A stretch of DNA of 64,000 bases from Leptodactylus fallax (GCA_947044405.1 CAMRHE010000028.1:4385501-4449500); one strand, 5' to 3'. Positions 36,540-48,479 are shown, counted from the first letter of the stretch. Notes: generated by a model not told the origin, from the letters alone. A program made the numbers and translations.

Positions 36540-37281
36540 GGAATGGGGGTGCAGGCTGCTTGCGAGCAAGAGGGGGGATGCTGGGGAGGCAGGTTAATTT
36601 AAGGTGAAATTGCCTAGACAGGAGGGTCAGTGACTTACTTGGTTTCCTCCATGGGCTGCCACCACCAGGAGTACCGCCAAGCCAGCTACTTGCATCAGTC
36701 CCCTCAAGGGCTGCCACCCCAAGAGTACGACTGAGCCTGCAACTGTTGTCCGTCTCCACAAAAGCAGAGACAGACACTAGAAAGCAAAGAAGGAGGGAAC
36801 CCGAAGGCCACACACTCCAACTCCTAGACTTCGGGTAGGACCCAAAAGGGTTTCCGCATCCCTACATCCACACAAAAACAGTGACAAAACAGGTGACAAA
36901 ACGTGATAGACAAAAAAAAAATAAATAAGTGAATAGAGTGCCAGTGTACTGGCCCGGTCTATCCGCCGGATCTATAAAAAATTACCCATGCCGGATAAAC
37001 CAAGCAATAGGGTGAGTGCTTCTTAGGTGTGATCAAGTGCTTGTGCAATGTGCCAAATTCAGTGGGTTTCCCAGGCCCAGTGAATAAAGGCACCTCCGGA
37101 GTCACCGTCCCCAGAGGCACTTGCACCATGAGACCTTCGAAGGCATCCCCGGCCTCTTGGCCTTGATCGACCAGAGTCCCGGTCCTAACCCTGGTGTGTT
37201 TCTCTGTCTCATGTTCGCAGCGTTCAGTTGGCCCTCTACAATGGTGCACACCCCACTGGCAGAGCCAACCTACTGGCTGTT
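36540..37281 (-). other. Unassigned body downstream of the U2 fragment
   Basis: Read on the minus strand, this follows directly after the U2 snRNA 5' fragment. It contains a pair of similar words (GTACTCTTGGGGTGGCAGCC and GTACTCCTGGTGGTGGCAGC) and an A-rich plus-strand stretch at 36911-36925. I do not recognise it; it may be the body of a U2-headed SINE or a chimeric retrocopy. Confidence 0.35.
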
Positions 37282-37333
37282 ACTGATAAGAACAGATACT
37301 ACACTTGATCTTAGCCAAAAGGCCGAGAAGCGA
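37282..37333 (-). ncRNA. U2 snRNA 5' fragment (pseudogene)
   Basis: On the minus strand 52 bases match nucleotides 2-53 of vertebrate U2 snRNA without a mismatch that I can see: TCGCTTCTCGGCCTTTTGGC, then TAAGATCAAGTGTAGTATC, then TGTTCTTATCAGT. It includes the branch-site-pairing GTAGTA. The Sm site and stems III-IV are absent, so it is not a working gene. Its 5' end abuts the end of the Penelope-like element at 37334. Confidence 0.9.
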
Positions 37334-37950
37334 CAAACACCATAGACGATACAAAAGGAGTATTTGCCCTAACTCCCAGCCTGCCTGACGCGCATTTCTG
37401 CTGAACTACATCAGCTCATCAGAGGCACATGCATAAGGGCAAAGCAGAATACACCATAAATGTGTGCAAACTCCCTGTATAATTTAGAGCGCCTAGTATA
37501 ACCGCCCGGCCGGCCGTGATGAATGACCGCGAGTGCCGGCTCACACAGCCTAGCTTAATATCTGCTAAGCCACACCCCCTATCAGTCCGTGTCATCAGAG
37601 GTGTGCCCAATCACAGAGCACCAACACCCAGAAGCTCTGGACAATGACGTAAGTAAGGAACGCCCATACAGGGCGTTCCTTAAGGTCTAAGAAGATGCAC
37701 ATATGCATCCATGTTAACACCCGGACCCTAACGTCGCGGTATAGCTGACAATCAGGCTTTAGAGATATAGAACACCATGAGAGGTGGCCAAGTAACACCC
37801 ACCGAAAACAGAAGATGACAATCACATAAAGAACACATACAGAGGACTCAAACAGTAAACCACCCCATAGGGATCTCAGAATTGCGGGCACAGGAAAGAG
37901 TCAACGTACTTCAGCAAAAACAAAGTTGACAACAAGGATAAAGCTAACAA
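37334..37950 (-). repeat. Penelope terminal region, left arm of 617-base inverted repeat
   Basis: Reverse complement of 38881-39497 with only scattered single-base differences over about 617 bases. Includes an internal palindrome CGCCCATACAGGGCG (37661-37675) and the hammerhead-like motif. Confidence 0.9.
37382..37427 (-). ncRNA. Hammerhead-ribozyme-like motif, left arm
   Basis: Same motif as 39404-39449, on the minus strand: stem I TGCCT/AGGCA, core CTGATGA, stem II GCTGA/TCAGC, GAAA, stem III and the GTC cleavage triplet. One extra A precedes GAAA. Confidence 0.65.
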
Positions 37951-38182
37951 AAAAAAAAACAAAACACAACACCTCCTGCCTACTCCATTCCATACAGTAG
38001 GAGTTGATCCCTTCTTCCTACTTGAGTGGTAAAGGCAGTGCTCCAAGGGCTGCCAGCACCCATCTGTATACAGTAAGGAGAGAGGAGAGAAAAAAAACAA
38101 AAAAACGCAGAATAAGGGGAAAGATAATTGAACTAGATATAGACTGCCTAAAAACAGTCACTAGGGATGGATGAATATAACC

Positions 38183-38487
38183 CTAATCGATAAAGGATGA
38201 GTAGGATATAAATTCATTAAGGCCCATGGGATAGACTGTATCAAACAAAAAAATCCAACGTGCCTCCCTCTGGAGCACACGTCTGTCATAATTACCTCCT
38301 CTCGGGGACCGCACAACCATCTCAATGCCCTGAAAACTAAGATGCTTAGCATCACCCTCATATTTTTCCCGTCTATGTCTGGATACAGATGTATCTTCCT
38401 CCCTAGCTATGTCATTGATGTGTTCCCTTATCCTCCTGCGGAACTCCCGAATAGTTTTACCAACATACTGGAGTCCGCAGGAGCAAG
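38183..38487 (-). pseudogene. GIY-YIG endonuclease domain of the Penelope-like element
   Basis: About 100 codons in one open minus-strand frame to a stop at 38183-38185. It starts in the CSCGLQYVGKTIREFRRRI region, with the paired cysteines and YVGKT typical of the Penelope endonuclease. REHINDI, VSRHRREKYEGDAKHL, GIEMVV and RGGNYDRRVLQREARWIF follow, then YPMGLNEF. The domain cleaves target DNA for insertion. The reverse transcriptase that should precede it is not in this copy, so this is a 5'-truncated fragment. Confidence 0.87.
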
Positions 38488-38491
38488 TGAT

Positions 38492-38855
38492 AAGCTAATG
38501 AGGTTCTGGAGGGCTCTGGAGAAAAACCTCATTAGTAAAACAGAATATAAGTTTATGTTGCCACAACACCCTATTCAGGCAACTTTTTATGCTTTGCCAA
38601 AAATTCACAAGGGGTTGTCCCCTCTTAAAGGACGCCCCATTGTGGCTGGTATTGGATCTATCACTCAGAATGTTAGTCTATATATAGACGATATTTTACA
38701 ACCCTTTGTTACCAGTCTTCCATCTTACGTTAGGGACACCATGGATGTCCTCCGTAGATTAGAGGGAATCCCGGTGTCCCCAGGTGTGTTTCTCGCCAGC
38801 TTGGACATTGAAGCATTATACAGCTCCATACCCCATGCTAAGGGATATGGGGCTG
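38492..38855 (+). pseudogene. Penelope-type reverse transcriptase, N-terminal fragment
   Basis: In frame: FYALPKIHKGLSPLKGRPIV, GIGSITQNVSLYIDDILQP, SYVRDTMDVLRRLEG and the motif-A segment LASLDIEALYSSIPHAKG. LPKIHK and GRPIV are hallmarks of Penelope-like RTs, which are close to telomerase. It stops before the catalytic YxDD motif, so it is inactive. Confidence 0.88.
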
Positions 38856-38880
38856 TGGCTGTGTTTTTTTTTTTTTTTTT

Positions 38881-39497
38881 TTGTTAGCTTTATCCTTGTT
38901 GTCAACTTCATTTTTGCTGAAGTACGTTGACTCTTTCCTGTGCCCGCAATTCTGAGATCCCTATGGGGTGGTTTACTGTTTGAGTCCTCTGTATGTGTTC
39001 TTTATCTGATTGTCATCTTCTGTTTTCGGTGGGTGTTACTTGGCCACCTCTCATGGTGTTCCATATCTCTAAAGCCTGATTGTCAGCTATACCGCGACAT
39101 TAGGGTCCGGGTGTTAACATGGATGCATATGTGCATCTTCTTAGACCTTAAGGAACGCCCTGTATGGGCGTTCCTTACTTACGTCATTGTCCAGAGCTTC
39201 TGGGTGTTGGTGCTCTGTGATTGGGCACACCTCTGATGACACGGACTGATAGGGGGTGTGGCTTAGCAGATATTAAGCTAGGCTGTGTGAGCCGGCACTC
39301 GCGGTAATTCATCACGGCCGGCCGGGCGGTTATACTAGGCGCTCTAAATTATACAGGCAGTTTGCACACATTTATGGTGTATTCTGCTTTGCCCTTATGC
39401 ATGTGCCTCTGATGAGCTGATGTAGTTCAGCAGAAATGCGCGTCAGGCAGGCTGGGAGTTAGGGCAAATACTCCTTTTGTATCGTCTATGGTGTTTG
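38881..39497 (+). repeat. Penelope terminal region, right arm of 617-base inverted repeat
   Basis: Mirror of 37334-37950. The spacer between arms is about 930 bases, so the pair could fold into a long hairpin. Confidence 0.9.
39404..39449 (+). ncRNA. Hammerhead-ribozyme-like motif, right arm
   Basis: TGCCT (stem I), CTGATGA (39409-39415), stem II GCTGA-loop-TCAGC, then A-GAAA, a very short stem III (AT/GT around GCGC) and GTC before AGGCA, which closes stem I. Predicted cut after C39444. Hammerhead motifs with minimal stem III are known in the terminal regions of Penelope-like elements. The extra A between stem II and GAAA departs from the consensus and may reduce activity. Confidence 0.65.
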
Positions 39498-41864
39498 TTT
39501 GTTTGTGGTATTAGGCAGACAATTGTGGGAGTGTAATGTAAGCTCCCTAGGTAGTGGTTAGTCAGACAATTTGGTCGGTCTTTTACTGACCTCTAGCCAG
39601 CTGGTGTATATGTGTGTGTGTGTTATACCTCAGTTGATTTATCCTTTACTTTTCCCCTTCAGTGAATTGATATCTTAATATTGGGAATTGCAATTTATAA
39701 CTGAGGGGTGTTTGTGAAGTGATACAGGTATCACCATACTAGCCTCCTATTTTGAGGTAGGCTACCTTTACCCTTTATATGACCCCATTATAGTATGGCA
39801 TCTCCTTATTAGGTGCTTTCTTTTATATATAGATTTATATACTTTTAGTGGATATTAATAAAAGTTAGTTTTTAAGTGTACTTATTTCTTTATTGGGGAT
39901 TTTCTCTATGTTGTTGGTACACATACCTTGCTATCAGATACATATCTTTAGAGTTCCTAACTGCATCATCACCTCAGGGGGCCCATTCTAATGGCGACAA
40001 GGTTCTCCGCCTGATTCCAGAACATTGATGGGCCGCTCGAAGAAAGGGACAGTTTTTTATTGTGCGTAGACCTGCTGTTGTTGCTCAGTGTATTAAATTC
40101 TGCTATTAATTAATCTCACCCATTATTTGCATTTGTTTACACTATTACTGTAGCAATGACTGATCCAGATGCTACAAAGTGCAAGTGACTCACTCCAGCC
40201 TCAATAAACAGGGAAATATTTGTTTCATCATTTTGCCAAATGTAATTTAACCACTTTTGTCTTTTTTGGTTTATTTGACTTGGATTAAAGGATAAACAAA
40301 TTCAACATGTGGTGAGGAATCTTACATGATCCAAGCTGTCTATGAGATATATATCCTCAAAATAAAACAAATATATCTGTTTAAAACATATTCAGACTTA
40401 ATAGGACTCCAGAACTTAGACTTGCTATGAAACCTCGACAGCTAAGAGAGCGAAGGTCCTACAACCTGTGGCTCCAGGTTTTTTTGCAACAAGACCACAG
40501 GTTAGAGACCAGTGCCATGGAATCTCTTGCCAATATAATAACAATAGGAGATGAATGTCCAACCTGATTTTTGGCTGCCAGGTATGTGACCTTCTGAAAC
40601 AAGGACAACCATTATCCATATGCCCTATTAAAGAGGAACCATGATCAGGTGTGAAAGGTCCAATGACATGGATCATCTGATCGCCGCTGTCACCCTGAAC
40701 ATTTTGATGTTTTGTTTAGCCATATCCGTTCAGCCGTTCTAAAGATATAAACCCTGTTAGTATTGGTGTGAAATTGATGTATATTAGCCAAGTGGGCTGT
40801 ATTGTCTCTGGGGGCGGGATCTCTGTGTGCTGTGTTGCCGCCCACTTAGCTAGTAGACATTAATTTGTATCAATGCTAAAAGGGTTTTTATATTTGGAAT
40901 GGCTACTCTTTACGACTGAAAAAAATGTCATATCAATTTATCCACAGATATGTTCCTTCAGTCTACATCAGTCTCACTATTTGGTGTCAGGGCCAACAGG
41001 GAATGATCTTCCTCTTTCCCTAGTGATACATTTTCTCCTTCCCAGTACTTCCACCTTGTAAGGAACTCTGTAGAATGGAACTGACCGGGCAAGCTTTCCG
41101 ATAGTCATTGGCGAAGACTATAATGGGTCATAGTGAAAAAGACCCCAAACGAAAGAGACCAATAGGGCACCAAAATAGTATCGTAGTTTGTATTTAGATA
41201 CAAGTACACTATTACCAACCACATGGTGTGCCATGTAAGCCACATTGGGCAGGTCCTTAATATACTGGTACTCCCCAGTCCCTATCATAGTTTAGTTGGT
41301 CAAGCCAATGGTCAGATGGGAAAGGCACCAGGAGCGCGCATGGTCATAAATGTAGACAAAAGCCAGACTGAGCATACAAGAATGTCGGATACAATTTGTT
41401 GTCTATAAACAAAGCACAGAGGCGGATACAACATCTATATGTAGTGACTGCTCACGGTTCTAAAATTGAGCACCATAAGGAATATTGGCAGGAGCAGAGT
41501 AGTCAGTCCTGGGTCTGTCTATTGTCTTACTTGAGAGATCCTTATTCCCACTAATTTCTGTATGGAGAATACTGTGCAATATTTTCTATATGCAATCATA
41601 TGTCAGGTCAAAGGTCACATGGGATAAACATTACAGGAAGAACAGGAAGGAAGTGGTTGGAATATATTTCCATACACTTCATTGTGTCATTGGTGAAGTT
41701 TAGCTTTACTGTGGGATTTAGACTAAATTCACATCAGCTTAATTTCATTCCATTGCTCGGGATGCGAGTTCTGTGACTGACAATAGCAAGCTCGAGCAGT
41801 AAGCTTATTGTTTCAGTGTCCTGCTTCTATTGAATACAATAAGAGACCCCCAACAATCAGCTGT
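39498..41864. other. Intergenic, no recognised gene
   Basis: No supported coding region or RNA. A short GT run is near 39609. The sequence is generally AT-rich and unique-looking. Confidence 0.4.
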
Positions 41865-42035
41865 TATTTAGTGAATGGAGCAGGACACAGACAGTGCTGT
41901 TCTCTGTGTAGTGGCCAGATCAGGTACTGCAGATCAGCTCCCATTTATCAGAATAGGAACTAAGCTGTAGTGACTCAGTTCCACCACTGCACAGAGAACA
42001 GTGCTGTCTGCTTCCTGCTCCATTCTCTGTATTGG
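41865..42035. repeat. Imperfect foldback repeat
   Basis: GAATGGAGCAGGACACAGAC and AGTGCTGTTCTCTGTGTAGT on the left mirror CCACTGCACAGAGAACAGTG and TTCCTGCTCCATTC on the right. Probably the centre of a MITE. Confidence 0.6.
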
Positions 42036-42939
42036 CTGCTGAGAAAAGCTGATGGAGGGGGTGTCACATGACAACACATCTGATATTAGTGACCTGTTTT
42101 TAGGATAGACAGCAATATTTTTAGCCCTTTAAATAATGAGAAAAATATCCAGGGAATGATAATGCTGATTCTTGGGTTCTCGAAATATGTGACATCTGTA
42201 GATAGAAAAAAAAAAAGCAGCAGACTCAATGTGCTAGTCCTGGTCACAGACCAGCGCAAGACTGCTCACTGAACTTCCGACTATCCATTGTGACTCTAGT
42301 ATAAAGTAATAATCATCATCCATCTCCAGTACTAGGGATGAACTTAAAGGGACTGTACAGAATTAGAAAAACATGCCTGAAGTCCACCTCCATTTACTAC
42401 AAAGGAGCTAAACTGCAATACCAGACACAGTCTGTGTACAGTTGTGGCGCTGTTTCTGGAAGACAACGGGTAAAGAAATGGTGAGCCCTGCTGGATACAG
42501 ACACCTATGTTCACTTGTGAATTTCCATACAAGTTCTATAGAATATATCTGCTCTTATGTAAAGAATTGTACACATTGGTATCCGAAGTCCATAGAACAT
42601 CTGAGATTGATTAAGAAAACTTCCAGATCTACAGATGTCTTATGATGAAAACTTGTCTATCGTGTCTGTGATATGGTCACCGTACACACTGGACATCGCC
42701 TGATATTATTCAGTAGTTATTCAGTTGATTTTTGGGATGACAAGACTTTCCCATGAGAAATTTAGGATGTTGTAATATCCATAACAAAAAGCCACATATA
42801 GGGAAAAACATTGTTTCCAGGGATGTTGTTATAGGGTGTATTTACACTGTGGTTTCCTAGTCATAAAACAGTAGCCTATTGAATACATACATGGGCTGAG
42901 CGGCTTGTGCCTCCATTTCCACTATCAATGCAAAACATA

Positions 42940-44187
42940 CAGTACTTATATATGCCAACACAGAAGTGGTACTGTGCAGTACATATATAAGCCAACACAG
43001 AAGTGGTACTGTGTAGTACATATATAAGCCAACACAGAGGTGGTACTGTGCAGTACATATAGAAGCCAACACAGAGGTGGTACTGTGCAGTACATATAGA
43101 AGCCAACACAGAGGTGGTACTGTGCAGTACATATAGAAGCCAACACAGAGGTGGTACTGTGTAGTACATATAGAAGCCAACACAGAGGTGGTACTGTGTA
43201 GTACATATAGAAGCCAACACAGAGGTGGTACTGTGTAGTACATATAGAAGCCAACACAGAGGTGGTACTGTGCAGTACATATAGAAGCCAACACAGAGGT
43301 GGTACTGTGCAGTACATATATAAGCCAACAAAGAGGTGGTACTGTGCAGTACATATATAAGCCAACACAGAGGTGGTACTGTGCAGTACATCTAGAAGCC
43401 AACACAGAGGTGGTACTGTGCAGTACATATATAAGCCAACACAGAGGTGGTACTGTGCAATACATATAGAAGCCAACATAGAGGTGGTACTGTGCAGTAC
43501 ATATAGAAGCCAACACAGAGGTGGTACTGTGCAGTACATATAGAAGCCAACAAAGAGGTGGTACTGTGCAGTACATATAGAAGCCAACACAGAGGTGGTA
43601 CTGTACAGTACATCTAGAAGCCAACACAGAGGTGATACTGTGCAGTACATATAGAAGCCAACACAGAGGTGGTACTGTGCAGTACATATAGAAGCCAACA
43701 TAGAGGTGGTACTGTGCAGTACATATAGATTCCAACACAGAGGTGGTACTGTGCAGTACATATAGAAGCCAACAAAGAGGTGGTACTGTGCAGTACATAT
43801 AGAAGCCAACACAGAGGTGATACTGTGCAGTACATATAGATTCCAACACAGAGGTGGTACTGTGCAGTATATCTAGAAGCCAACAAAGAGGTGGTACTGT
43901 GCAGTACAAATAGATTCCAACACAGAGGTGGTACTGTGCAGTACATATAGAAGCCAACACAGAGGTGATACTGTGCAGTACATATAGATTCCAACACAGA
44001 GGTGGTACTGTGCAGTATATCTAGAAGCCAACAAAGAGGTGGTACTGTGCAGTACAAATAGATTCCAACACAGAGGTGGTACTGTGTAGTACATATAGAA
44101 GCCAACAAAGAGGTGGTACTGTGCAGTACATCTCAAAGCCAACAAAGAGGTGGTACTGTGCTGTACATATAGAATCCGCAGAGGTGG
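42940..44187. repeat. 37-base minisatellite, about 33 copies
   Basis: Unit contains GCCAACACAGAGGTGGTACT and GTGCAGTACATATAGAA. Because 37 is not a multiple of three, an antisense reading frame passes through all three phases of the unit without a stop, giving a 37-residue protein-like repeat over several hundred codons. There is no gene structure around it. Confidence 0.95.
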
Positions 44188-45485
44188 TTTGTAAAGTTGC
44201 CACCTACCTGCTCCAGGGCACTTTTGGTGAGTGGCTCTTCTACCATGAGGCTCCTGCCACTTCTTAAAGGGGGTTTCTGGGGCTTATTAATTGATGACCT
44301 ATCTCTAGGATATGCAGGACCCATGCCGATCAGCTCTTTGAAGTGGAACTGGGGTTCCCTTAGTGCTGTATCCACTTCTCAGGCAATGTGATTTCATGTT
44401 TATTGGTCACATGCTTGGTAAGTAGTGAAGATAGCGCAGCGCTCATCCAAACACTGTAACCTCTTCATACAGAGTCCCGTGGGTCTGATCTTCAATTGAT
44501 AACCTTGTCATATCACATCATTTTTACTACACAGTAAACTCCATACAATGAAAACCCCTAAGAAAATGGCGCAAATTGCAATTTATATCTAACCACAAAA
44601 TTGAACAAAAAAAAGAAAAATACAAAAGCGAAAATGGCTGCGGCAGGAAGGGGTTAAAGGGCCCTAATGTGTAGCCGTATTATGGCTATTTGTAATATTT
44701 GGACTCCATTAAGAAAAAAAGACTTTATAATGTGATGGGTAATAAAGTAATAGTTTTTAGCCTGAATTATACAATTCTGCGTTCCCTTAGAATATTTTTA
44801 GAAGGTGATTTCATAAAGGAGTCGCTGTCAATGTAAAGATGAATAATATACTGCCCGTAATGAAATGTTTCCAAGTACGCCCTCCGTGAGCTGAAACATA
44901 TGGATCATTGTCTTGCTCCAAAACAACCCACATTGTGATGTCGTGTGTAAGAATGACTAATGAAATCTGAAATATTTCATACAAGATCTATTACAGGGTT
45001 ATCGTGGAGATGTGATTCATCATATTCATGGGAAATATTAGTAATATGAGCTTTCTATGAGTCCATTAAAGAGATAAAAGTCTAGACCAAGCTGATACTT
45101 TTATTGTATTGTATTATATGATATATTCTATATTTTATGCACATATGGTTTTACACATTTGTGGTTGAGTCTTATCTGTCTTGCAGACAAACTTTTTATA
45201 TTACGGGCCCAGTGAGGGGTTCAGATAAGATGGAGTTTATAGAGCAGACGCTACCAACGCTGATTGTCGGGGGGAAACAACAATGCACTCTGTAAAAATA
45301 AGGCTCGAGCTGATAACAGAACAGAACCCCAGTAAAGTAATGACCCCATTGTCACATATATTACTGAATGTATGATTTATTACTTTATGCTATGTTGTTT
45401 CTTATTTAATGTATTGTATTTGATGATGTTTATGTGTTTTTATATGTTTGTTTGGCTACTATGATAGCAACGTTTTAATCCTCCT
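44188..45485. other. Intergenic with repeat ends
   Basis: A GGAAGGGG-TTAA terminus at 44646-44657 is the right end of a family whose left end (TTAA-CCCCTTCC) occurs at 2622 and 47438. TTAAAGGGGGTTTCTGGGG at 44265 is another MITE end. No gene seen. Confidence 0.45.
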
Positions 45486-45707
45486 TAGGCTGAGGCTCCA
45501 CGTTGCGGAAATGCAGCTTTTTTTGTTGCAGATTTTGTTGCAATTCTTTGAGACAAATCAAGAACAGCTACAGAAGGAATGTGAAATATATAGGAAGTTC
45601 TTATACTTCTCCCTTCTGCTCAATCCACTTCTGGCTTTGGCTCAAAAAACTGTAGCAAAATCTGCAGCTAAATAAGCAGCGTTTCCGCAACGTGGAGCCT
45701 GAGTCTT
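45486..45707. mobile_element. MITE with GGCTGAGGCTCCACGTTGCG ends
   Basis: Inverted ends GAGGCTCCACGTTGCGGAAA (45491-45510) and TTTCCGCAACGTGGAGCCT (about 45682-45700). A 75-codon open frame inside is fortuitous. Confidence 0.78.
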
Positions 45708-46129
45708 AGTTGGGATTAGTAAAGTTATCCTTTCCCTTCTATGACACTGTACATATATTTTCCTCTAAAATAGTTCCTAAAGTATCTACAACTCTTCCTG
45801 TGAAACCACAAGACCTCATAGGACTAACTGCCCAGCCAAATGGAGAGCGAATGAACAATTTTACTGGTTTTTACGGCCAAAATAGTTTATATCATAAAGG
45901 GGTTATATGTACTAAAGGGACCCAAATTATGTGCCCATGACATGAACATGAGACATAAACAGAATACAGTAATAAAAGTGACATATTTAGGACAATTTTT
46001 GCAGTGTAATTGTTGGGGGATTAAAGGACTAAATAATAGATTGTCATCCACATTGCCAGGGTGACTGTGATAACTAGTACAGGCAGAATCTCTGGGATAT
46101 TGTGCAAGAATAAAACAAACCTGCTGCAA

Positions 46130-46550
46130 CCGCAGAGACCTCCTACCGTCTCCATTTTTCAGTCTGTTACTTTTTACTGTAGAGCACTGGAGGGAGGAGG
46201 AGGCGGCTGGAAAAGGCACACTAATGTCTGAAGATGCAACACTCTGCTATTCTGTGAGTCAGGGAACCCTTCTGACACTGCTGCATCTTCAAGATAAGAC
46301 TCCACCACAGCACAGAAAGAGGCAATAGATCAATTAACAGTCGCCTCCTCCCCTCTCCTCTCCATAGACTTTTGAGAGTGAGCTGGATACAGATACAGAC
46401 TCTGTGTAAACAAAGAGCCTGAGTGAAGATAAGGAGGAGGAGAGCAGCCTAATAAGTGGGGCAGGAAAAAGATTTCTTAGATACGTTTCTTATATTTATG
46501 TGATCTATTCATTTATGACAGGTGGTTTCATATTTGGAGGTTCTCTTTAA
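46130..46550. mobile_element. Truncated copy of the AGTGAACCTCC-type TTAA MITE
   Basis: The right end TTTGGAGGTTCTCTTTAA and the interior (CAATAGATCAATTAACAG, CTCTCCATAGACTT, GAGCAGCCTAATAAG) match 6588-7039. The left end is not recognised. Confidence 0.6.
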
Positions 46551-47437
46551 TATTTAAATACAAAGCCATAAAGGAAAAAAATCTAAAAGTCAATAAGATC
46601 CCATTCACATGGAGCATGTGCTGGAGTTAATAACTCAGCACTGCTATAGTATTATCACTATGATTCATGGGATCTGTAAAAAGTAATGATCTTAGAGCTG
46701 TTATTGGACCTGCACACGCAATTTTTATATTTGGCTTCTCCCCATTGAGGCCAATGGGGACAAAATGATTTCACAAAATCTGCTGTGTGGTCTGTGTATG
46801 GTGTGATTTCTGCTGAACTACTGTAGTAGTATTCAGGCAGGCCAGCATGTCAGATGTAAATCCCAGCAGATCCCTCCAATCCTTCAACTCTCCTCTTCCC
46901 AAATATTAACAGACCTTGGGGGTCATCTATCATTTACAAAAGTTTTTTGCTCCTTTGTTAGCATGCACTTTTTTATGCCTCTGCAATTTTGTGCCTAATT
47001 TACTAAAAAGGGGGCAATAGATGTGCAAATTTCACCCCCGTGGAAATTGGGATTCCAATAATGGCAGATATGTGGGGTAGTTTTTTTTAGGCTTCCCATG
47101 TACCAGAGTACATTTGCCCCTTTTTTAACTTTTTTAAATGCTTTATAAAATGTTACTGCAGGTAAACCAAACCCACTTTCTCCAGCATAAGCAGTGACGA
47201 GTCTTGTATAAAAGCATCGAAATGTATCAAAATAGGCATAAACTCATAATAAATCTTACAAATAGGATAAAATGTAAAAATAAGAAAGGGGCAGAATTAG
47301 AAGAAATATAGTCGCAAGAGGTTTGATAAATGCCTCTCATTGTGTGCAGGAGGATACATGGCGGCCATCAATCATAGGTGAAGGGGAGCGATTTCCTTGT
47401 GAATACAGTATCTTGCTAAATTATTTTTTAGCAGTTA

Positions 47438-48120
47438 TTAACCCCTTCCTGCCACAGGATTTTTTTTCGATTTTTCGGTTTTTACTCCCCCACTTTCCAA
47501 ACCCTGTAACTTTTTTATTTTTCTGTTTACTGAGCCATATGAGGGCTTAATGTTTGCGGGACTAATTGTACTTCATAATTGTATCATATAACATTCTGTA
47601 TGATGTATTGGGAAGCTGGAAAAAAATTCAGTGTGACTTTTTGTACGGGCTTTGTTTTTACGGTATTGAAAAAAAAATCTAAAAAAATTGTAATTCCAAC
47701 TCTTGCCACTAAGCCTAAAATAGTCTGTGACTTCCTGTCTCCTGGAGATGGACCATGGATCATAGACATAAAGGTCTGGACTAGACCCATTGACTTCTAT
47801 GGGAGAGTTTTTTAGGCCTGCTGTGTGACCTGTGCAGAGAGGGGAGTAGATAAGATTTGACATCACCTATTGTGACTGGTGGATTCTGTGTCTTATCTAC
47901 ATATACATGATCGCTCTGATCATCAGTGTGCTGTAAGTGAGGTGACTGCTGCAAAGAAATCTCCTACAGAAAACAGGAAGACTCTGCATATTATTTGTCT
48001 TAGTGACCAGAGTCAAAACTGAAATATTAGGAATTAAAAAGAAAAAAAAAACTGTGATAATAATATGGAAAATGTTTAAAAATCTGTTTAACATAACACT
48101 AGATTTAAAATATAGGCCAC
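47438..48120. repeat. Dispersed repeat, TTAA-CCCCTTCCTG end
   Basis: TTAA at 47438-47441 followed by CCCCTTCCTGCC. The segment 47727-48020 matches 4027-4210 (CTTCCTGTCTCCTGGAGATG, CAGAGTC near its end). No coding capacity. Confidence 0.55.
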
Positions 48121-48269
48121 TTTCCATTTAAAAGCTTGCCCTTTATTGGAAAAAGTGGATTACTTTCTTCCAAAAACTGCATCCCCATTGTCCATAGTTT
48201 GTGCGTGGTCTTGCAGATCACTTCAGTAGAGATGAGGCGCAATACCAGGTATATATAAAGAGAAGCATA

Positions 48270-48475
48270 CTATGATCGCTGGAATCCTAGGTTCGAATCC
48301 AGCCAAGGAAACATCTGCAAATAGTTTGTATGTTCTACCCATGTTTGCATGGGTTTCCTCCGGGTACTATGGTTTCCTCCCATACTCCAAAGACATACTG
48401 ATAGGGAATTTATTGTGACTGTCAGCCCTACTTTGGACAATAGTAAATGCTGCTATATAAGTGAGCAAAAAATAA
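48270..48475 (+). mobile_element. tRNA-derived SINE, 5'-truncated
   Basis: B box GGTTCGAATCC, ATGGGTTTCCTCCGGGTAC, CCAAAGACATACTGATAGGG and a decayed tail; same family as 1175-1434. Confidence 0.75.
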
Positions 48476-48479
48476 TTTC

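Larger units (their letters stand above)
37334..38490 (-). mobile_element. Penelope-like element copy 1 (3' part: endonuclease and terminal region)
   Basis: Minus-strand copy containing the C-terminal GIY-YIG endonuclease (38183-38487), a 3' untranslated part and a terminal arm (37334-37950) that is an almost exact inverted copy of 38881-39497. It meets copy 2 head to head near 38490. Confidence 0.85.
38490..39497 (+). mobile_element. Penelope-like element copy 2 (RT fragment fused to terminal region)
   Basis: Plus-strand copy with the N-terminal part of the reverse transcriptase (38492-38855) joined through a T-run (38865-38882) to the terminal arm 38881-39497. The rest of the RT and the endonuclease are deleted. 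Confidence 0.85.

Noticed and set aside
35947..36813. 288-codon minus-strand frame beginning with a signal-peptide-like MWPSGSLLLCFLVS
   Set aside because: Most of it is antisense of the G-rich minisatellite; the hydrophobic start lies in unassigned repeat DNA and has no supporting gene structure.
42857..43960. 367-codon cysteine- and tyrosine-rich frame
   Set aside because: Product of the 37-base period; the sequence repeats every 37 residues.
42940..44187. Regularly spaced repeats as a CRISPR array
   Set aside because: Units are directly tandem with no unique spacers and the context is a vertebrate genome.
45448..45675. Leucine-rich 75-codon frame
   Set aside because: Lies almost entirely inside the MITE 45486-45707.
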